Shown in pieces: positions 8,112-18,182 of a stretch of DNA of 64,000 bases (its first letter is position 1; each line of letters opens with the position of its first letter). Under the pieces are notes generated by a model. The model did not search any database and was not told the origin of the DNA. It saw only the letters and a list, made by a program, of their open reading frames with translations. The stretch is from Solibacillus sp. FSL H8-0538 (lineage in GTDB: Bacteria; Bacillota; Bacilli; Bacillales_A; Planococcaceae), in assembly GCF_038003525.1 (NCBI RefSeq), contig NZ_JBBOPI010000001.1, positions 1,913,001-1,977,000 on the forward strand, read 5' to 3'. The translations under genes were made by a program, and so were the position numbers.

Positions 8112-9347
8112 TTAAGAGTTTAGTAATAAATCTTCCGGATTCTCGATTAATTCTTTTACTGTTTTTAAGAAGCCTACAGAGTCTTTGCCATCGATAATAC
8201 GGTGGTCATACGATAATGCCACATACATCATTGGGCGGATTTCAACTTCACCATTTACTGCTACTGGACGTTTTTGGATTGTGTGCATACCAAGAATACC
8301 AGCTTGTGTACCGTTCATGATTGGTGTAGACATTAATGAACCAAATACACCACCATTTGTGATTGTGAATGAACCACCTGAAAGATCGTTAAGACCTAAT
8401 TTTTTGTCACGAGCTTTTGCCGCAAGACCTGCAATTGTGTCCTCGATTTCAGAGAAGTTTTTACGATCTGCATCGCGTACTACTGGTACTACTAAACCTT
8501 CTTCAGTTGAAACAGCTACACCGATATCAAAGAAGTTATTTAAGTGCATTTCGTCACCTGAAATTTGCGCGTTTACATATGGATATTTTTTAAGCGCTGC
8601 TACTACAGCTTTTGTGAAGAATGACATGAAACCAAGACGAGAGCCAGTTGACTCGAAGAATTGATCTTTTTTACGAGAACGTAAAGCCATTACGTTTGTC
8701 ATGTCGATTTCATTGAATGTAGTTAACATTGCAGTTGATTGACGTACTTCAAGTAAACGTTTTGCAATCGTTTGACGACGTCGTGACATTTTTTCAACAG
8801 TTACGCGAGACTCATCTACTGCTACTGTTGCTTTAGGAGCTTCAGGTGCCGCTGGAGTTGCAACTGGTGCAATGCCATGAGCTGCTACGTCTTGAACGCG
8901 TACACGACCTTGTGGATCTACTGGAGAGATACTAGCAAGATCGATGCCTTTTTCACGAGCCAGTTTACGTGCTGCTGGAGAAGCGACTACACGTTCACTC
9001 GATTCTTCAACTACCTGAACTGGTGCTGGTGCTGCTGGTGCTGCTTTTGGCTCTTCTTGTGCCGGAGCTGGTGCTGCTGTAACTTGTGGAGCAGGTGCTG
9101 GTGCTGCGCCTTCGCCTGCTTCAACGATTGCAATTACTTGACCTACAAGAACTGTGTCGCCTTCTGCAGCTGTAATTTGTGTTAAAATACCAGCTTCTTC
9201 AGAGATGATTTCAGCATTTACTTTATCTGTTTCCAATTCTACGATGAATTCGCCTTTTTCTACGCGATCTCCAACTTTTTTCACCCATTGGGCAATTGTA
9301 CCTTCAGTAATTGATTCTGCTAATTCAGGGACTTTAATCTCAGCCAC
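8112..9347 (-). CDS. odhB: Dihydrolipoyllysine succinyltransferase, E2 of 2-oxoglutarate dehydrogenase
   Basis: The E2 core subunit transfers the succinyl group from lipoyl to CoA in the TCA cycle. The 411 residues contain a lipoyl domain (residues 1-77, lipoyl lysine in ETDKVN) and an Ala/Pro-rich linker. Next comes a peripheral-subunit-binding domain around 120-157 ([16 protein letters not shown]). The catalytic domain ends in [17 protein letters not shown], with the active-site His and Asp. Translation starts at GTG, 8 bases after AAAGGAGG. It follows odhA by 100 bases. E3 is not in the window and is presumably shared with pyruvate dehydrogenase. Confidence 0.96.
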   Translation of the reverse strand: MAEIKVPELAESITEGTIAQWVKKVGDRVEKGEFIVELETDKVNAEIISEEAGILTQITAAEGDTVLVGQVIAIVEAGEGAAPAPAPQVTAAPAPAQEEPKAAPAAPAPVQVVEESSERVVASPAARKLAREKGIDLASISPVDPQGRVRVQDVAAHGIAPVATPAAPEAPKATVAVDESRVTVEKMSRRRQTIAKRLLEVRQSTAMLTTFNEIDMTNVMALRSRKKDQFFESTGSRLGFMSFFTKAVVAALKKYPYVNAQISGDEMHLNNFFDIGVAVSTEEGLVVPVVRDADRKNFSEIEDTIAGLAAKARDKKLGLNDLSGGSFTITNGGVFGSLMSTPIMNGTQAGILGMHTIQKRPVAVNGEVEIRPMMYVALSYDHRIIDGKDSVGFLKTVKELIENPEDLLLNS

Positions 9348-9371
9348 TTTAATATCCTCCTTTAATTAACC

Positions 9372-9424
9372 TGTACTAATTTTTAATTAGTACAAGGTCT
9401 GAGTTACTAACAAAGTAGTAACTC
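9372..9424. other. Two hairpins between odhA and odhB
   Basis: TGTACTAATT and AATTAGTACA (9372-9394) form one perfect palindrome, and GAGTTACTA/TAGTAACTC (9401-9424) forms a second. Neither is followed by a T-run on the minus strand, so they look like intercistronic RNA processing or stability structures rather than terminators. Confidence 0.6.
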
Positions 9425-9447
9425 ATTCAGTAATAATGATGTTATTT

Positions 9448-12255
9448 TTATTTTTCTAACGCTTCTGCAACAAGTTTTGCTTGCGCTGCTTTATGTGAAT
9501 CGCCGTCACCTTCAGAAGTAGAGCTCATTGCAGGACGTCCTACATAGCGAACTTTTTTGCCTTCAGAAAGTTCATATAGTTTTTCTAGCATATAACCCCA
9601 AGCACCTTGGTTTTTCGGCTCCTCTTGAACCCAAACAATTTCTTTTGCGTTCGGGAAGCGCGCGATAATCTCAGATACTTGCTCAGCCGGGAATGGATAA
9701 AGCTGTTCCACACGTAAGATGTGAAGGTGTTCGAAACCTTCGCCGTCTTTTACGCGCTCTGCTAAATCAATTGCTACTTTACCAGTTGCTAGTAACACTT
9801 TTTTAACTTTTTTAGTGTCTAAGCCTAAACCTGGTTGTTCAATAACTTCTTGGAAACGTCCGTTAGCTAATTGATCAGCAGATGCTGCAGCTAAAGGATG
9901 ACGAAGTAAAGATTTTGGTGATACGACTACAAGTGGACGTACACCTTCTGTACCAATTAATGCCGCTTGACGACGTAATAAGTGGTAGTAGTTACCTGCG
10001 TTAGAGCAGTTCGCAACAAACCAGTTGTTTTCAGCTGACATTTGTAAGAAGCGTTCCATACGACTTGATGAGTGCTCTGGCCCCTGACCTTCATAACCAT
10101 GTGGTAATAACATGACAAAGCCAGATTTTTGACCCCATTTAGCGCGCGCACCAGAAATAAAGTTATCAAACATTACTTGTGCCATATTAGCGAAGTCTCC
10201 GAATTGTGCTTCCCATACAGATAATACTTGCTCATTTTCTAGGCTATAACCATATTCATAGCCAACAACCCCTGCTTCTGTAAGTGGTGAGTTGTGCACA
10301 GTGAATGAAGCTTTAACATCTGATACATGATGTAATGGCGTGAATACATCTCCATTGTTTTTGTCATGTAGTACTAAGTGACGTTGCGAGAACGTACCAC
10401 GTTGTGCATCTTGACCTGTAAAGCGGACTGGTGTGCCGTCTTGTGTAATTGTTGCATAGGCTAACGTTTCCGCATGACCCCAGTCGATTTTTTCAGAAGC
10501 AAATGCTTCGCGTCGTTTTTCTAAAATTTTTCCAAGTTTGTTTTGTGGTTCGAAGCCATCTCCAAACACTAGTAACTCTTCATTAATTTTTTCTAAACGA
10601 TCTGCTGCTACTGTTGTATCAATTTGTGGGCAGTCCACTTTTAATAGTTCAGGCATTTCTAAATGCGAATGCTCATCTTGTTCCGCCATAGATTTTACAT
10701 GGTCATAAGCAGCCTGCATTTCAGCGTAAATTGTCGAATCAAGGGCGCTTACTTCATCAGCTGTTAGAATGCCAGATGCCACAAGCTCTGCACCGTATAA
10801 TGCACGAATTGTGTCATGTTTTGAAACTAATTTATACGTATCCGGGTTTGTAACTGTCGGATCATCTGTTTCGTTATGACCGTAACGACGGTATCCGATT
10901 AAATCGATAATAATATCTTTGCCAAATTTTTGGCGGTAAGCTGCTGCGAAGCGACCTACTTGTACTACCGCTTCTGGACTATCAGCGTTCACATGAACTA
11001 CTGGAACTTCGTAGCCTTTTGCAGGATCAGAAGAATAAACAGAAGAACGCGAATCATAATGTTCTGTCGTGAAGCCGATCATATTGTTTGCAATGATATG
11101 AATCGTACCGCCAGTAGTAAAGCCTTCTGTTTTCGCAAAGTTTAGTGCTTCTGTTACAATTCCCTGACCTGGGAATGCAGCATCTCCATGCACTAAAATA
11201 CCTAAAGCTTTTAAAGGTTCATGTACTGCTGCACCAGATTTAGAAGTAGAATCTTGTGCTGCACGTGTTTGGCCTAAAACTACCGGGTTACCTACCTCTA
11301 AGTGAGACGGGTTGTATGCTAGCTTTACATTCATACCAGAATCACGTGTATAAGAAGCACCCATGTGGTATTTAACGTCGCCAGTCCAGCCCTTTGTAAT
11401 TTCAAGACGACCATCTTTTGGTAGGAATAGGTCGTTTGACACGTGAGCGAAATCAGAGAACATCATATCGTATGGTTTATTTAAAACATGCGTTAACACA
11501 TTTAAACGACCACGGTGAGCCATCCCAATACGAACATTTTGTACATTGTGTACTTCAGCTGTTTTTAATATTTCATCAAATAAAACGATTTGTGTGTCTA
11601 AACCTTCACCAGAGAAACGTTTTTGGCCAACAAATGTTTTGTGAATAAATTTTTCAAAGTTTTCAACACGTGTTAAACGTTGTAATAATGCTTTTTTCTC
11701 ATCAGCTGCTAACATTGATTTTAATGAACCTGACTCAATTTGAGCTTGAATCCAATCGCGTTCCTCATCTACAACTACATGTGCATATTCGAATGCAATT
11801 TTGTCTGTATATACTGATTTTAAGTAGTCAATCGCTTCTTTACCGTTTTTTACACCTACAGGTACATCCTTAAAAAATACGCTCGCTGGGATTTCAGTTA
11901 AATCTGCAGCACTTAAGTTGAATGCGCTTTCTTCAATTCCAGATGTATCAAGTGTACGGTTTTTCAGTGGATATAAGTCTGCTGCTAAATGGCCGCGAGC
12001 ACGAATAGCCTCTGCTAATTTAACTGCAGCTAAAACCTTTTTGTAATCGCTCTGCGGTGCTACTGCGCCTCCCGCTACAGCAACTTCGCCTTCAGCGAAT
12101 TCAGGTGTTCCGTACTGTTGGAATAATTCTACTAACTCTGCTTCAACCTCTTCAGGAGATTGCAGGAATAAGTCAAACTGCTCCATTACATAACCTAAGT
12201 TAGGACCTGAAAAAGCTGACCAAGGGGAACCTGCAGGTAATACATTGTTCGACAT
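9448..12255 (-). CDS. odhA: 2-oxoglutarate dehydrogenase E1 component
   Basis: The thiamine-diphosphate-dependent E1 decarboxylates 2-oxoglutarate and succinylates E2. It is 935 residues long, normal for Bacillales OdhA. The N-terminus reads MSNNVLPAGSPWSAFSGPN. The ThDP and substrate regions RIGMAHRGRLNVL, HGDAAFPGQGI, GYRRYGHNETDDP and HGYEGQGPEHSS are visible. The start at 12255 is chosen because TTTGGAGG stands just upstream and the family begins there. A longer reading from 12294 runs through the ribosome site. It is the first gene of odhA-odhB. Confidence 0.96.
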   Translation of the reverse strand: MSNNVLPAGSPWSAFSGPNLGYVMEQFDLFLQSPEEVEAELVELFQQYGTPEFAEGEVAVAGGAVAPQSDYKKVLAAVKLAEAIRARGHLAADLYPLKNRTLDTSGIEESAFNLSAADLTEIPASVFFKDVPVGVKNGKEAIDYLKSVYTDKIAFEYAHVVVDEERDWIQAQIESGSLKSMLAADEKKALLQRLTRVENFEKFIHKTFVGQKRFSGEGLDTQIVLFDEILKTAEVHNVQNVRIGMAHRGRLNVLTHVLNKPYDMMFSDFAHVSNDLFLPKDGRLEITKGWTGDVKYHMGASYTRDSGMNVKLAYNPSHLEVGNPVVLGQTRAAQDSTSKSGAAVHEPLKALGILVHGDAAFPGQGIVTEALNFAKTEGFTTGGTIHIIANNMIGFTTEHYDSRSSVYSSDPAKGYEVPVVHVNADSPEAVVQVGRFAAAYRQKFGKDIIIDLIGYRRYGHNETDDPTVTNPDTYKLVSKHDTIRALYGAELVASGILTADEVSALDSTIYAEMQAAYDHVKSMAEQDEHSHLEMPELLKVDCPQIDTTVAADRLEKINEELLVFGDGFEPQNKLGKILEKRREAFASEKIDWGHAETLAYATITQDGTPVRFTGQDAQRGTFSQRHLVLHDKNNGDVFTPLHHVSDVKASFTVHNSPLTEAGVVGYEYGYSLENEQVLSVWEAQFGDFANMAQVMFDNFISGARAKWGQKSGFVMLLPHGYEGQGPEHSSSRMERFLQMSAENNWFVANCSNAGNYYHLLRRQAALIGTEGVRPLVVVSPKSLLRHPLAAASADQLANGRFQEVIEQPGLGLDTKKVKKVLLATGKVAIDLAERVKDGEGFEHLHILRVEQLYPFPAEQVSEIIARFPNAKEIVWVQEEPKNQGAWGYMLEKLYELSEGKKVRYVGRPAMSSTSEGDGDSHKAAQAKLVAEALEK

Positions 12256-12481
12256 GAAAAATAACCTCCAAATTTTGCCTATTGGCAGTTCCAATAATTA
12301 AAAAAACATCAATTTCACATAAGATTTTACCATTCTTCTGACAATACTAAAAGTACCATATCATTTGATAATGAAGAACATTTTTTCCATCTCAATCTTA
12401 CTACTCTTCACAAAAAATACAACTCTTTTTAGCAAAATAAGCAATTATTTTCGTTAACTATCGAAAAATAAAATTTTCTAA

Positions 12482-13894
12482 TTAGAATTGTGCATTTTTT
12501 TGAGGAAATCGTAATAAAAATGTGGTACCATTACCAGTTTTACTTGTTACGGATAATTCTATATTATACTTTTCAGCTAGCATTTTCGTAATACTTAAGC
12601 CTAAGCCAGTACCCCCAGCTATTTGTCCCCTTGCTTCGTCCACTCGGTAAAAACGGTCAAAAATATGTGGTAAATGCTCTTCCGCAATACCAATCCCGTT
12701 ATCCTCTATTTGCACAAAAACATTTTCAATTTCATAATGAATAGTTGTGTGCAACCTCGGAACTTGAGCATTGTAGCGAATCCCATTTTCTAATAAATTC
12801 CGAAGCACTTGAGCTAGTGCTTGCTCAGACATAAACACATCTTTTTGCTGCCCTACACTACTTTCCGTAAATAGCGCAGTCGGGTGCACTACCTTTAGCT
12901 CCTCTACTACCGATGTTAAAATAGTATTAATATTTGCACGCGAATGCGGATCTATTTTTTCACGCCTTGCGAGATTAAGGAGCTCCTCAATCATTTTTTT
13001 CATCCGCGAGATTTCGGCTAGCGATGTATCAAGTGACTCCTCTAACACTTCCGGATCATCTTTTCCCCAGCGCTTAATAAGAGATAGATGACCTTCTAAC
13101 ACTTGAATGGGTGTGCGCAGTTCATGAGATGCATCTGAGACAAATTGTTGTTGCTGTGTAAAGGAAATTTCAAGCTCGTTCATCATAGAACGATAAATTG
13201 TTAGCAAGTCCCCAATCTCATCATTTGCCGAGTAATTCAACATTGATTGCTCCTCAAACCCTTTATCACGTACGGTTTGCATTGCATCTCGTAATTGTAC
13301 AAGTGGTCGCATTAGTATATTTGCCAAGTAATAGCTGATTGAAACAGAAAAGATGAGCGCCCCTAATCCAACAATACACATCGTCGTAATTATGTACTTC
13401 ATCATCGCATCGAAAGTTGTAAGTGGATGAATGAGCTGCATAATACCCTGGAATGGACCGATTTGAACGATTTTGTTGACAACAAATGTATGCTTGCCAT
13501 TTACCGTTTGCTCAGTTATCTCGGCTGCTAGTAACTTCTCATAATTATTTGGAATTTTTGCAGCAGTTGTTGCATCATTTATGCGAAGTATTTCGATGCC
13601 GTCTAAATTAAAAATTCGTACGGTCTGCTCCTGATTTAATATTGCCTTCATTAATGACGTATTATTCTGAATTTCCTGTATTGTAACAGAACCACCTTGT
13701 GAAGAAAAAAACGTTGTGACATCATCTACTGTCCGCAGCGCATTTTTTTCTTCATTATTTAATAACCAAGTTTGAAGTGCTACATATAATATGATAGAAA
13801 TTACAGCAAAGCTTATAAAAATCGTAATGCCAACTGTTAGCATCCATTTCGTTTTGAGCGACTGATTTATGAGTTTGTCTTTAAATTTTTTCAT
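12482..13894 (-). CDS. Two-component sensor histidine kinase (ArlS/YkoH-like)
   Basis: A 470-residue membrane kinase. Its first span is at about residues 17-38, followed by an extracellular sensor of roughly 120 residues, a second span near 165-190 and a HAMP segment ([12 protein letters not shown]). The HisKA phospho-acceptor is in [17 protein letters not shown]. The ATPase domain has the N box [11 protein letters not shown], the G1 box EDNGIGI and the G2 box GGTGLGLSI. It overlaps its response regulator by 4 bases (ATGA), so expression is coupled. Resemblance is to the ArlS/YkoH group; the signal is unknown. Confidence 0.92.
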   Translation of the reverse strand: MKKFKDKLINQSLKTKWMLTVGITIFISFAVISIILYVALQTWLLNNEEKNALRTVDDVTTFFSSQGGSVTIQEIQNNTSLMKAILNQEQTVRIFNLDGIEILRINDATTAAKIPNNYEKLLAAEITEQTVNGKHTFVVNKIVQIGPFQGIMQLIHPLTTFDAMMKYIITTMCIVGLGALIFSVSISYYLANILMRPLVQLRDAMQTVRDKGFEEQSMLNYSANDEIGDLLTIYRSMMNELEISFTQQQQFVSDASHELRTPIQVLEGHLSLIKRWGKDDPEVLEESLDTSLAEISRMKKMIEELLNLARREKIDPHSRANINTILTSVVEELKVVHPTALFTESSVGQQKDVFMSEQALAQVLRNLLENGIRYNAQVPRLHTTIHYEIENVFVQIEDNGIGIAEEHLPHIFDRFYRVDEARGQIAGGTGLGLSITKMLAEKYNIELSVTSKTGNGTTFLLRFPQKNAQF

Positions 13895-14562
13895 GTGCGC
13901 ACCACATACCCCACACCGCGCACCGTTTCAATATAAGGTGTATCAGCCGTTTGTAGTTTGCCACGTAAATGACGAATATACACATCGACCACATTCGTTT
14001 CGACGTCCGTGTTAAAACCCCACACCATTTCTAAAATGAGTTCACGTGTACAAACGCGGTTTTGATTTTCAACAAGTAGCTTCAGTAAATCATACTCCGT
14101 GCGCGTAAGCTCTAATCGCTGTCCTTCAAACAACACTTCGTATGCATCTAGATTAATCGTTAGTTCGCGTACTTGTAAAATATTGGTCTGTTTATCTCCG
14201 CTCACACGGCGTAAAATCGAGCGAATACGTGCAAGTAACTCCTCAATTGCAAATGGCTTCACAATATAATCATCTGCACCTGCATCAAGTCCTGCAACTC
14301 GGTCCATTACTGCATCACGTGCTGTTAAAAGTAAAATTGGCACATCAGTTTGCTTGCGAATGCGACGGCATACTTCAATACCGTTAAGCTCTGGCAACAT
14401 CACATCAAGTAAAACACAATCAAAATCTGATGCTAGTGCGGCTTCTAATCCAGAGCGACCGTCATACACGATTGTAACATCAAACTGCTCATGCTTTAGC
14501 TCCAGCTCTAAAAAGCGAGCGATATTTTTTTCATCTTCTACAATTAATATAGTGTGTTTCAT
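13891..14562 (-). CDS. OmpR-family response regulator (ArlR/YkoG-like)
   Basis: A 223-residue transcription factor. The receiver domain (residues 1-115) has the acidic pair in VEDEKN, the phospho-acceptor Asp in [13 protein letters not shown], and Thr and Lys in LLLTARD and DDYIVKPFA. The C-terminal winged-helix domain contains [19 protein letters not shown] and [16 protein letters not shown]. The second of two adjacent ATGs (14562) is taken as the start because GAGG lies 7 bases upstream. It is the first gene of the pair with the histidine kinase; its targets cannot be inferred here. Confidence 0.93.
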   Translation of the reverse strand: MKHTILIVEDEKNIARFLELELKHEQFDVTIVYDGRSGLEAALASDFDCVLLDVMLPELNGIEVCRRIRKQTDVPILLLTARDAVMDRVAGLDAGADDYIVKPFAIEELLARIRSILRRVSGDKQTNILQVRELTINLDAYEVLFEGQRLELTRTEYDLLKLLVENQNRVCTRELILEMVWGFNTDVETNVVDVYIRHLRGKLQTADTPYIETVRGVGYVVRT

Positions 14563-14741
14563 CATTCGACCTCACAATCAAGATAAATATTTGTTTTATA
14601 GTTATTTTGTAAAAATATAAACTGTAGAAAATAGTAGACTATTTTCCCAGAAGACCTGTGTCAAAAGTGGTAATGATTCCTTTTGGCACAGTCTTTCTAT
14701 TTTTAGTCGATTTTTGCAAGTGTCGACCCTGTTTTTTCCAC

Positions 14742-14784
14742 ACAAAGAGGCTGCCCCAAAACTTACCTGAGACAGCCTCTTTCT
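14742..14784 (-). terminator. Terminator of the dapF-cyclase operon
   Basis: AAAGAGGCTG (14744-14753) pairs with CAGCCTCTTT (14773-14782) across a 19-base loop, just after the diguanylate cyclase stop. The T-run is short. A second imperfect hairpin lies nearby at about 14653-14690 (CTGTGTCAAAAG with CTTTTGGCACAG). Confidence 0.65.
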
Positions 14785-14802
14785 CATAAAACTGATCGGC
14801 GC

Positions 14803-16857
14803 CTACGAGTTAGAATGCACGCTTGCCGGCCCACTTATTTTATAATTATTTTTTGAAACTTGCTTTGCTTCACACAAAGCGCGGTCCGCTAAGTCAATAA
14901 GCTTCTCTAAATTTTCGGAATGCTCTGGATAAAGCGCTATCCCCATTGTGGAAGTGGGTGAAAACGAGAAACCTTGAATTGACCAACCAATTCGCAAGTT
15001 CATCCTAATACGTTCAACAATATGCTGTAGCTGACTCTGACGATGCTCAGCGTCACGTGATAAGCCAGTAAGCACAACGATAAATTCATCGCCTCCTATA
15101 CGCACGACTAAATCATCACTACGTACACTTTTAGATAGCGCTATACTAAACTGCTTTAAAAACTCATCGCCAACATCATGACCATAGTCATCATTCACTT
15201 GTTTAAAATTATCGCCGTCAATATAGAAAATAGCAAGCGTTTCAAAATTCGCTTTTGCATTTTCAACTAAATGCGGGAATTCCTTTTTTAAATAACGACG
15301 ATTAGGCAATTGTGTTAAGCTATCATGATAGGCCATGAACATTAACTTATCTTCTAGCTCTTTTCGCTCTGTAATTTCTCGAGATACCATAATAATTTGC
15401 ACAATATGATCAACTGACGAATCATGGGTTATCGAATAATTTCCTTCCGTCCATAATATTTCGCCACAATTCGTTCTCAGTTGTAGCTCAATCTTCTTTT
15501 CAACTGCTGTAAAGCTACCATCCTCAATCAATGCTTGCCATTCCTGAATACTGTCTTCACATAATAATTTCGAATAATTTTCACCGATCAATTCATGCTC
15601 AGGATACCCAAGTTTGCGAATATAGGAAGGCGAAGCATAAATAATATCTCCTTGTTGGTTTGTTACAACAATTAAATCATTCGTATTTTCGGTAATGGCA
15701 CGAAACGTTCTTTCGATATTACGTAGCTCAATCATTACCTGCTTTTTTTCAGAAACATTGAATTGAACGGTTAAATATTGCCCGGCATGTCCTTGTTGAT
15801 CAATTAGTGGAATAATCGTTGTGTCCACCCAATAGGTTTTTCCATTCTTTTTGCGATTGCGTATTTCACCGCGCCATACTTCGCCACGCTCTAATGTTTT
15901 CCATAGATTCTCGAAAAATTCACGAGGATGGTATCCGGAGTTGACGATGTGATGCTTCTGCCCTAACAACTCCTGAAGCGTAAAGCCTGTCCGTTCAATA
16001 AAGCGGTCATTCGCTTCTATAATGCGACCTTGCGTATCCGTAAATGTAACATCGGCAGCCGTACTAATCGCTTTTTTGAACATTTCTAAACCATGCGAAG
16101 TTGTTCGCAATACTTCCTCTTGCTTAATATAAGTGGTGATTTCTTGTAAAATCAAAAATACGGCGGCGTTTTCATCATCACGTGTTAGTGGTGAAAATGT
16201 CCCTGTAAAGCTACGTTTATCACCATTCCTATCAACGAATGAAATTAACTTAGAAGAAATATTCTCCCCTTTTTGCGCTTCTGTTAAATACAATTTTATT
16301 AAATCCACTGAATCTGGGTCAATAAATGGTAAGTCTAAAAACTTTTTACCACGGATTTCTTCAATATTAATATTAAAATCTTCCGTGAAACCTGGATTTG
16401 CCTCGATTAACTCTAAATTATTCGAGATAAGTACGGTAGATAAAAACGTTTTAAAGAATACCGAGCGCATAAATAAGTATTTATCCTGTAAATCACGATC
16501 AAAAGCAATTTCCTTTGTTGTAGCTAATACATATATATTGCCCTTTTCAACAATGGGAATTATCGTCGTTTCATACTTCCGAACCTCTGCGGTAAAATAC
16601 GTATAATCTTGAAATTCAATTTGCTGTAGTTTTTCCACAGCTAGATCATAATAATGAAGGATATTTTTTGCTAAGTGAGGCAATGTTGCTTCCCGAACGG
16701 TTTTTCCAATTCGATTGCCACCTAGCACATTAATAGCAGAAGGATTTGTATAAATATACTCATAATCTTCGGCATTTTTCTTCATTAAAAAAACAAAATC
16801 ACGACTGTTTTTAAATAACAAATCCAACTGATCCTTTGAACAGAATGATTGTGTCAT
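14803..16857 (-). CDS. PAS-domain GGDEF diguanylate cyclase
   Basis: A 684-residue protein predicted to make cyclic di-GMP in response to signals bound by its PAS domains. About four PAS or PAS-like modules precede the cyclase. Clear PAS motifs are VTFTDTQGRIIEANDRFIERTG with its PAC region, and DIIYASPSYIRKLGYPEHELIG. The cyclase domain (about residues 515-680) has YHDSLTQLPNRR, the active-site IGGDEF and, five residues upstream of it, an RSDD inhibitory site for product feedback. No membrane spans are evident. The ATG follows the dapF stop codon immediately (TAAATG), with AGGTGG inside dapF as ribosome site. Confidence 0.93.
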   Translation of the reverse strand: MTQSFCSKDQLDLLFKNSRDFVFLMKKNAEDYEYIYTNPSAINVLGGNRIGKTVREATLPHLAKNILHYYDLAVEKLQQIEFQDYTYFTAEVRKYETTIIPIVEKGNIYVLATTKEIAFDRDLQDKYLFMRSVFFKTFLSTVLISNNLELIEANPGFTEDFNINIEEIRGKKFLDLPFIDPDSVDLIKLYLTEAQKGENISSKLISFVDRNGDKRSFTGTFSPLTRDDENAAVFLILQEITTYIKQEEVLRTTSHGLEMFKKAISTAADVTFTDTQGRIIEANDRFIERTGFTLQELLGQKHHIVNSGYHPREFFENLWKTLERGEVWRGEIRNRKKNGKTYWVDTTIIPLIDQQGHAGQYLTVQFNVSEKKQVMIELRNIERTFRAITENTNDLIVVTNQQGDIIYASPSYIRKLGYPEHELIGENYSKLLCEDSIQEWQALIEDGSFTAVEKKIELQLRTNCGEILWTEGNYSITHDSSVDHIVQIIMVSREITERKELEDKLMFMAYHDSLTQLPNRRYLKKEFPHLVENAKANFETLAIFYIDGDNFKQVNDDYGHDVGDEFLKQFSIALSKSVRSDDLVVRIGGDEFIVVLTGLSRDAEHRQSQLQHIVERIRMNLRIGWSIQGFSFSPTSTMGIALYPEHSENLEKLIDLADRALCEAKQVSKNNYKISGPASVHSNS

Positions 16858-17841
16858 TTATGCACCACCTATATCCCTATTGAGAAAAAATTTTGTTTGT
16901 TCCCTAACAAAATCAAGACATTTTTCATATTGTAATGATTCTTCACAACATTCGCAACTTAATAGGTTTATATGTTCCTGTGAAATTTCTATTCTATATT
17001 TTCCTATGACGGTTGCATTTCCTATTAATATTAGTTTATATGCTTCATCTTCAAACTGTACAACACATTGAACGAAGCCCCCTGGATTAAATACCGTTAT
17101 TTTTGGCGCATTGACATAACCATTTATTTTCGCTACAAGTGCAGAGGCAGTCATCGCTGTTCCACAAGCATTTGTAAAACCTACTCCGCGTTCATACGTG
17201 CGCACAAAAATTTGATCGTCTGCCATCGGAAAAACATAGCTCACATTGACACCATCCGCGCAAAATTCATTTTCGCTATTTAAAAATTTTGCTAATAAAA
17301 ATTGATGTGACTCATGCTGTATATAATGTTCATTTACAATGCCGATTAAATGTGGATTCGGGACAGAGACAGCAGTAAATTGAATTGTTGGCGAAAATTC
17401 TTCAATTATTTGGTGACGAAGCTCTTTCTTTTCTTTATATTGCATAGGTAACGAGTCAAGATCAAATGAAACCGGTGAAATTTCAACCGCGTAAGTTGGT
17501 AGCTCCTCAAAAATTGCGGGCTCTTTTTTCACTCGTAAGTTCGCTCGTAGGGTCTCAATGATTGCCTCGGTCACACCGAGCTTTTCACACACATAACGAG
17601 CTACACAACGTAGCCCATTCCCACACATCGATGCCTCCGAGCCATCTGCATTAATGACACGCATCTTTGCATCTGCAACTTTAGAAGGCAATACGAGCAA
17701 TAATCCATCCGCACCCTTTTCGTTAGAAGGATCACAAAGCCATTTTGCCAGCCTCACCCAATTAAATTCATTTTCATTTGCCGCTTCATATAAATAAAAA
17801 GTATTTCCTGATCCATGAACTTTTAATAAATTTCGCTCCAT
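16858..17841 (-). CDS. dapF: Diaminopimelate epimerase family protein
   Basis: Converts LL- to meso-diaminopimelate for lysine and peptidoglycan synthesis, if it acts as a typical DapF. The two catalytic cysteines are in ASMCGNGLRCVARYV and FTNACGTAMTASA; VHGSGNTFYLYE begins the protein. At 327 residues it is longer than usual (about 275-285). The extra C-terminal tail contains a CECCEE cluster, and the second active-site loop reads GVGFTNACG where GSGET-ACG is common. The start at 17841 follows GGAGGAGAAGAG and matches the family. The gene abuts the GGDEF gene. An altered substrate range cannot be excluded. Confidence 0.82.
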   Translation of the reverse strand: MERNLLKVHGSGNTFYLYEAANENEFNWVRLAKWLCDPSNEKGADGLLLVLPSKVADAKMRVINADGSEASMCGNGLRCVARYVCEKLGVTEAIIETLRANLRVKKEPAIFEELPTYAVEISPVSFDLDSLPMQYKEKKELRHQIIEEFSPTIQFTAVSVPNPHLIGIVNEHYIQHESHQFLLAKFLNSENEFCADGVNVSYVFPMADDQIFVRTYERGVGFTNACGTAMTASALVAKINGYVNAPKITVFNPGGFVQCVVQFEDEAYKLILIGNATVIGKYRIEISQEHINLLSCECCEESLQYEKCLDFVREQTKFFLNRDIGGA

Positions 17842-18182
17842 CTCTTCTCCTCCAAATCCATATAATTCTATATTAATCGTTCTGCCATTCACGTTCAACC
17901 AAGTTTACAAACATATTATTTAGATTATTCAGAATATACTAACTTTTTCGATGAAAATATTGTTTTTTCGAGCCTCGAGCTTGATTAAAGAGTATAAATT
18001 ATTATATGATATGCGTATAATTTTTATTTCGATATTGTTTTTCAGTAGTAAGACAGAGGGAGACTACGGGAGTTACACCATAGTTGAACGTCTAGTTCTT
18101 TTAGGTTGGATCAAGCTCGAAATGACTACTGCCTTGTGATAACAACGGCTCTACCATTTTCCCTTAAAAGGAGGCGTTTCGC
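17842..18182. other. Gene-free stretch with an 11-bp inverted pair
   Basis: No credible gene is seen in these 341 bases between divergent genes. TCGAGCTTGAT (17975-17985) is exactly complementary to ATCAAGCTCGA (18110-18120). CAGTAGT (18043-18049) is complementary to ACTACTG (18125-18131). TATAAT-like boxes occur near 18016. It is probably the promoter and leader of the acetyltransferase gene downstream. Confidence 0.4.

Noticed and set aside
8185-9369. Plus-strand open frames opposite odhB, including a Cys/Trp-rich 102-codon frame at 8877-9185
   Set aside because: They are antisense shadows of the odhB Ala/Pro-rich linker and catalytic domain; no ribosome sites and odd composition.
17951-18139. 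A 62-codon plus-strand frame
   Set aside because: No ribosome site, no protein-like pattern, and it ends just before a real ribosome site.
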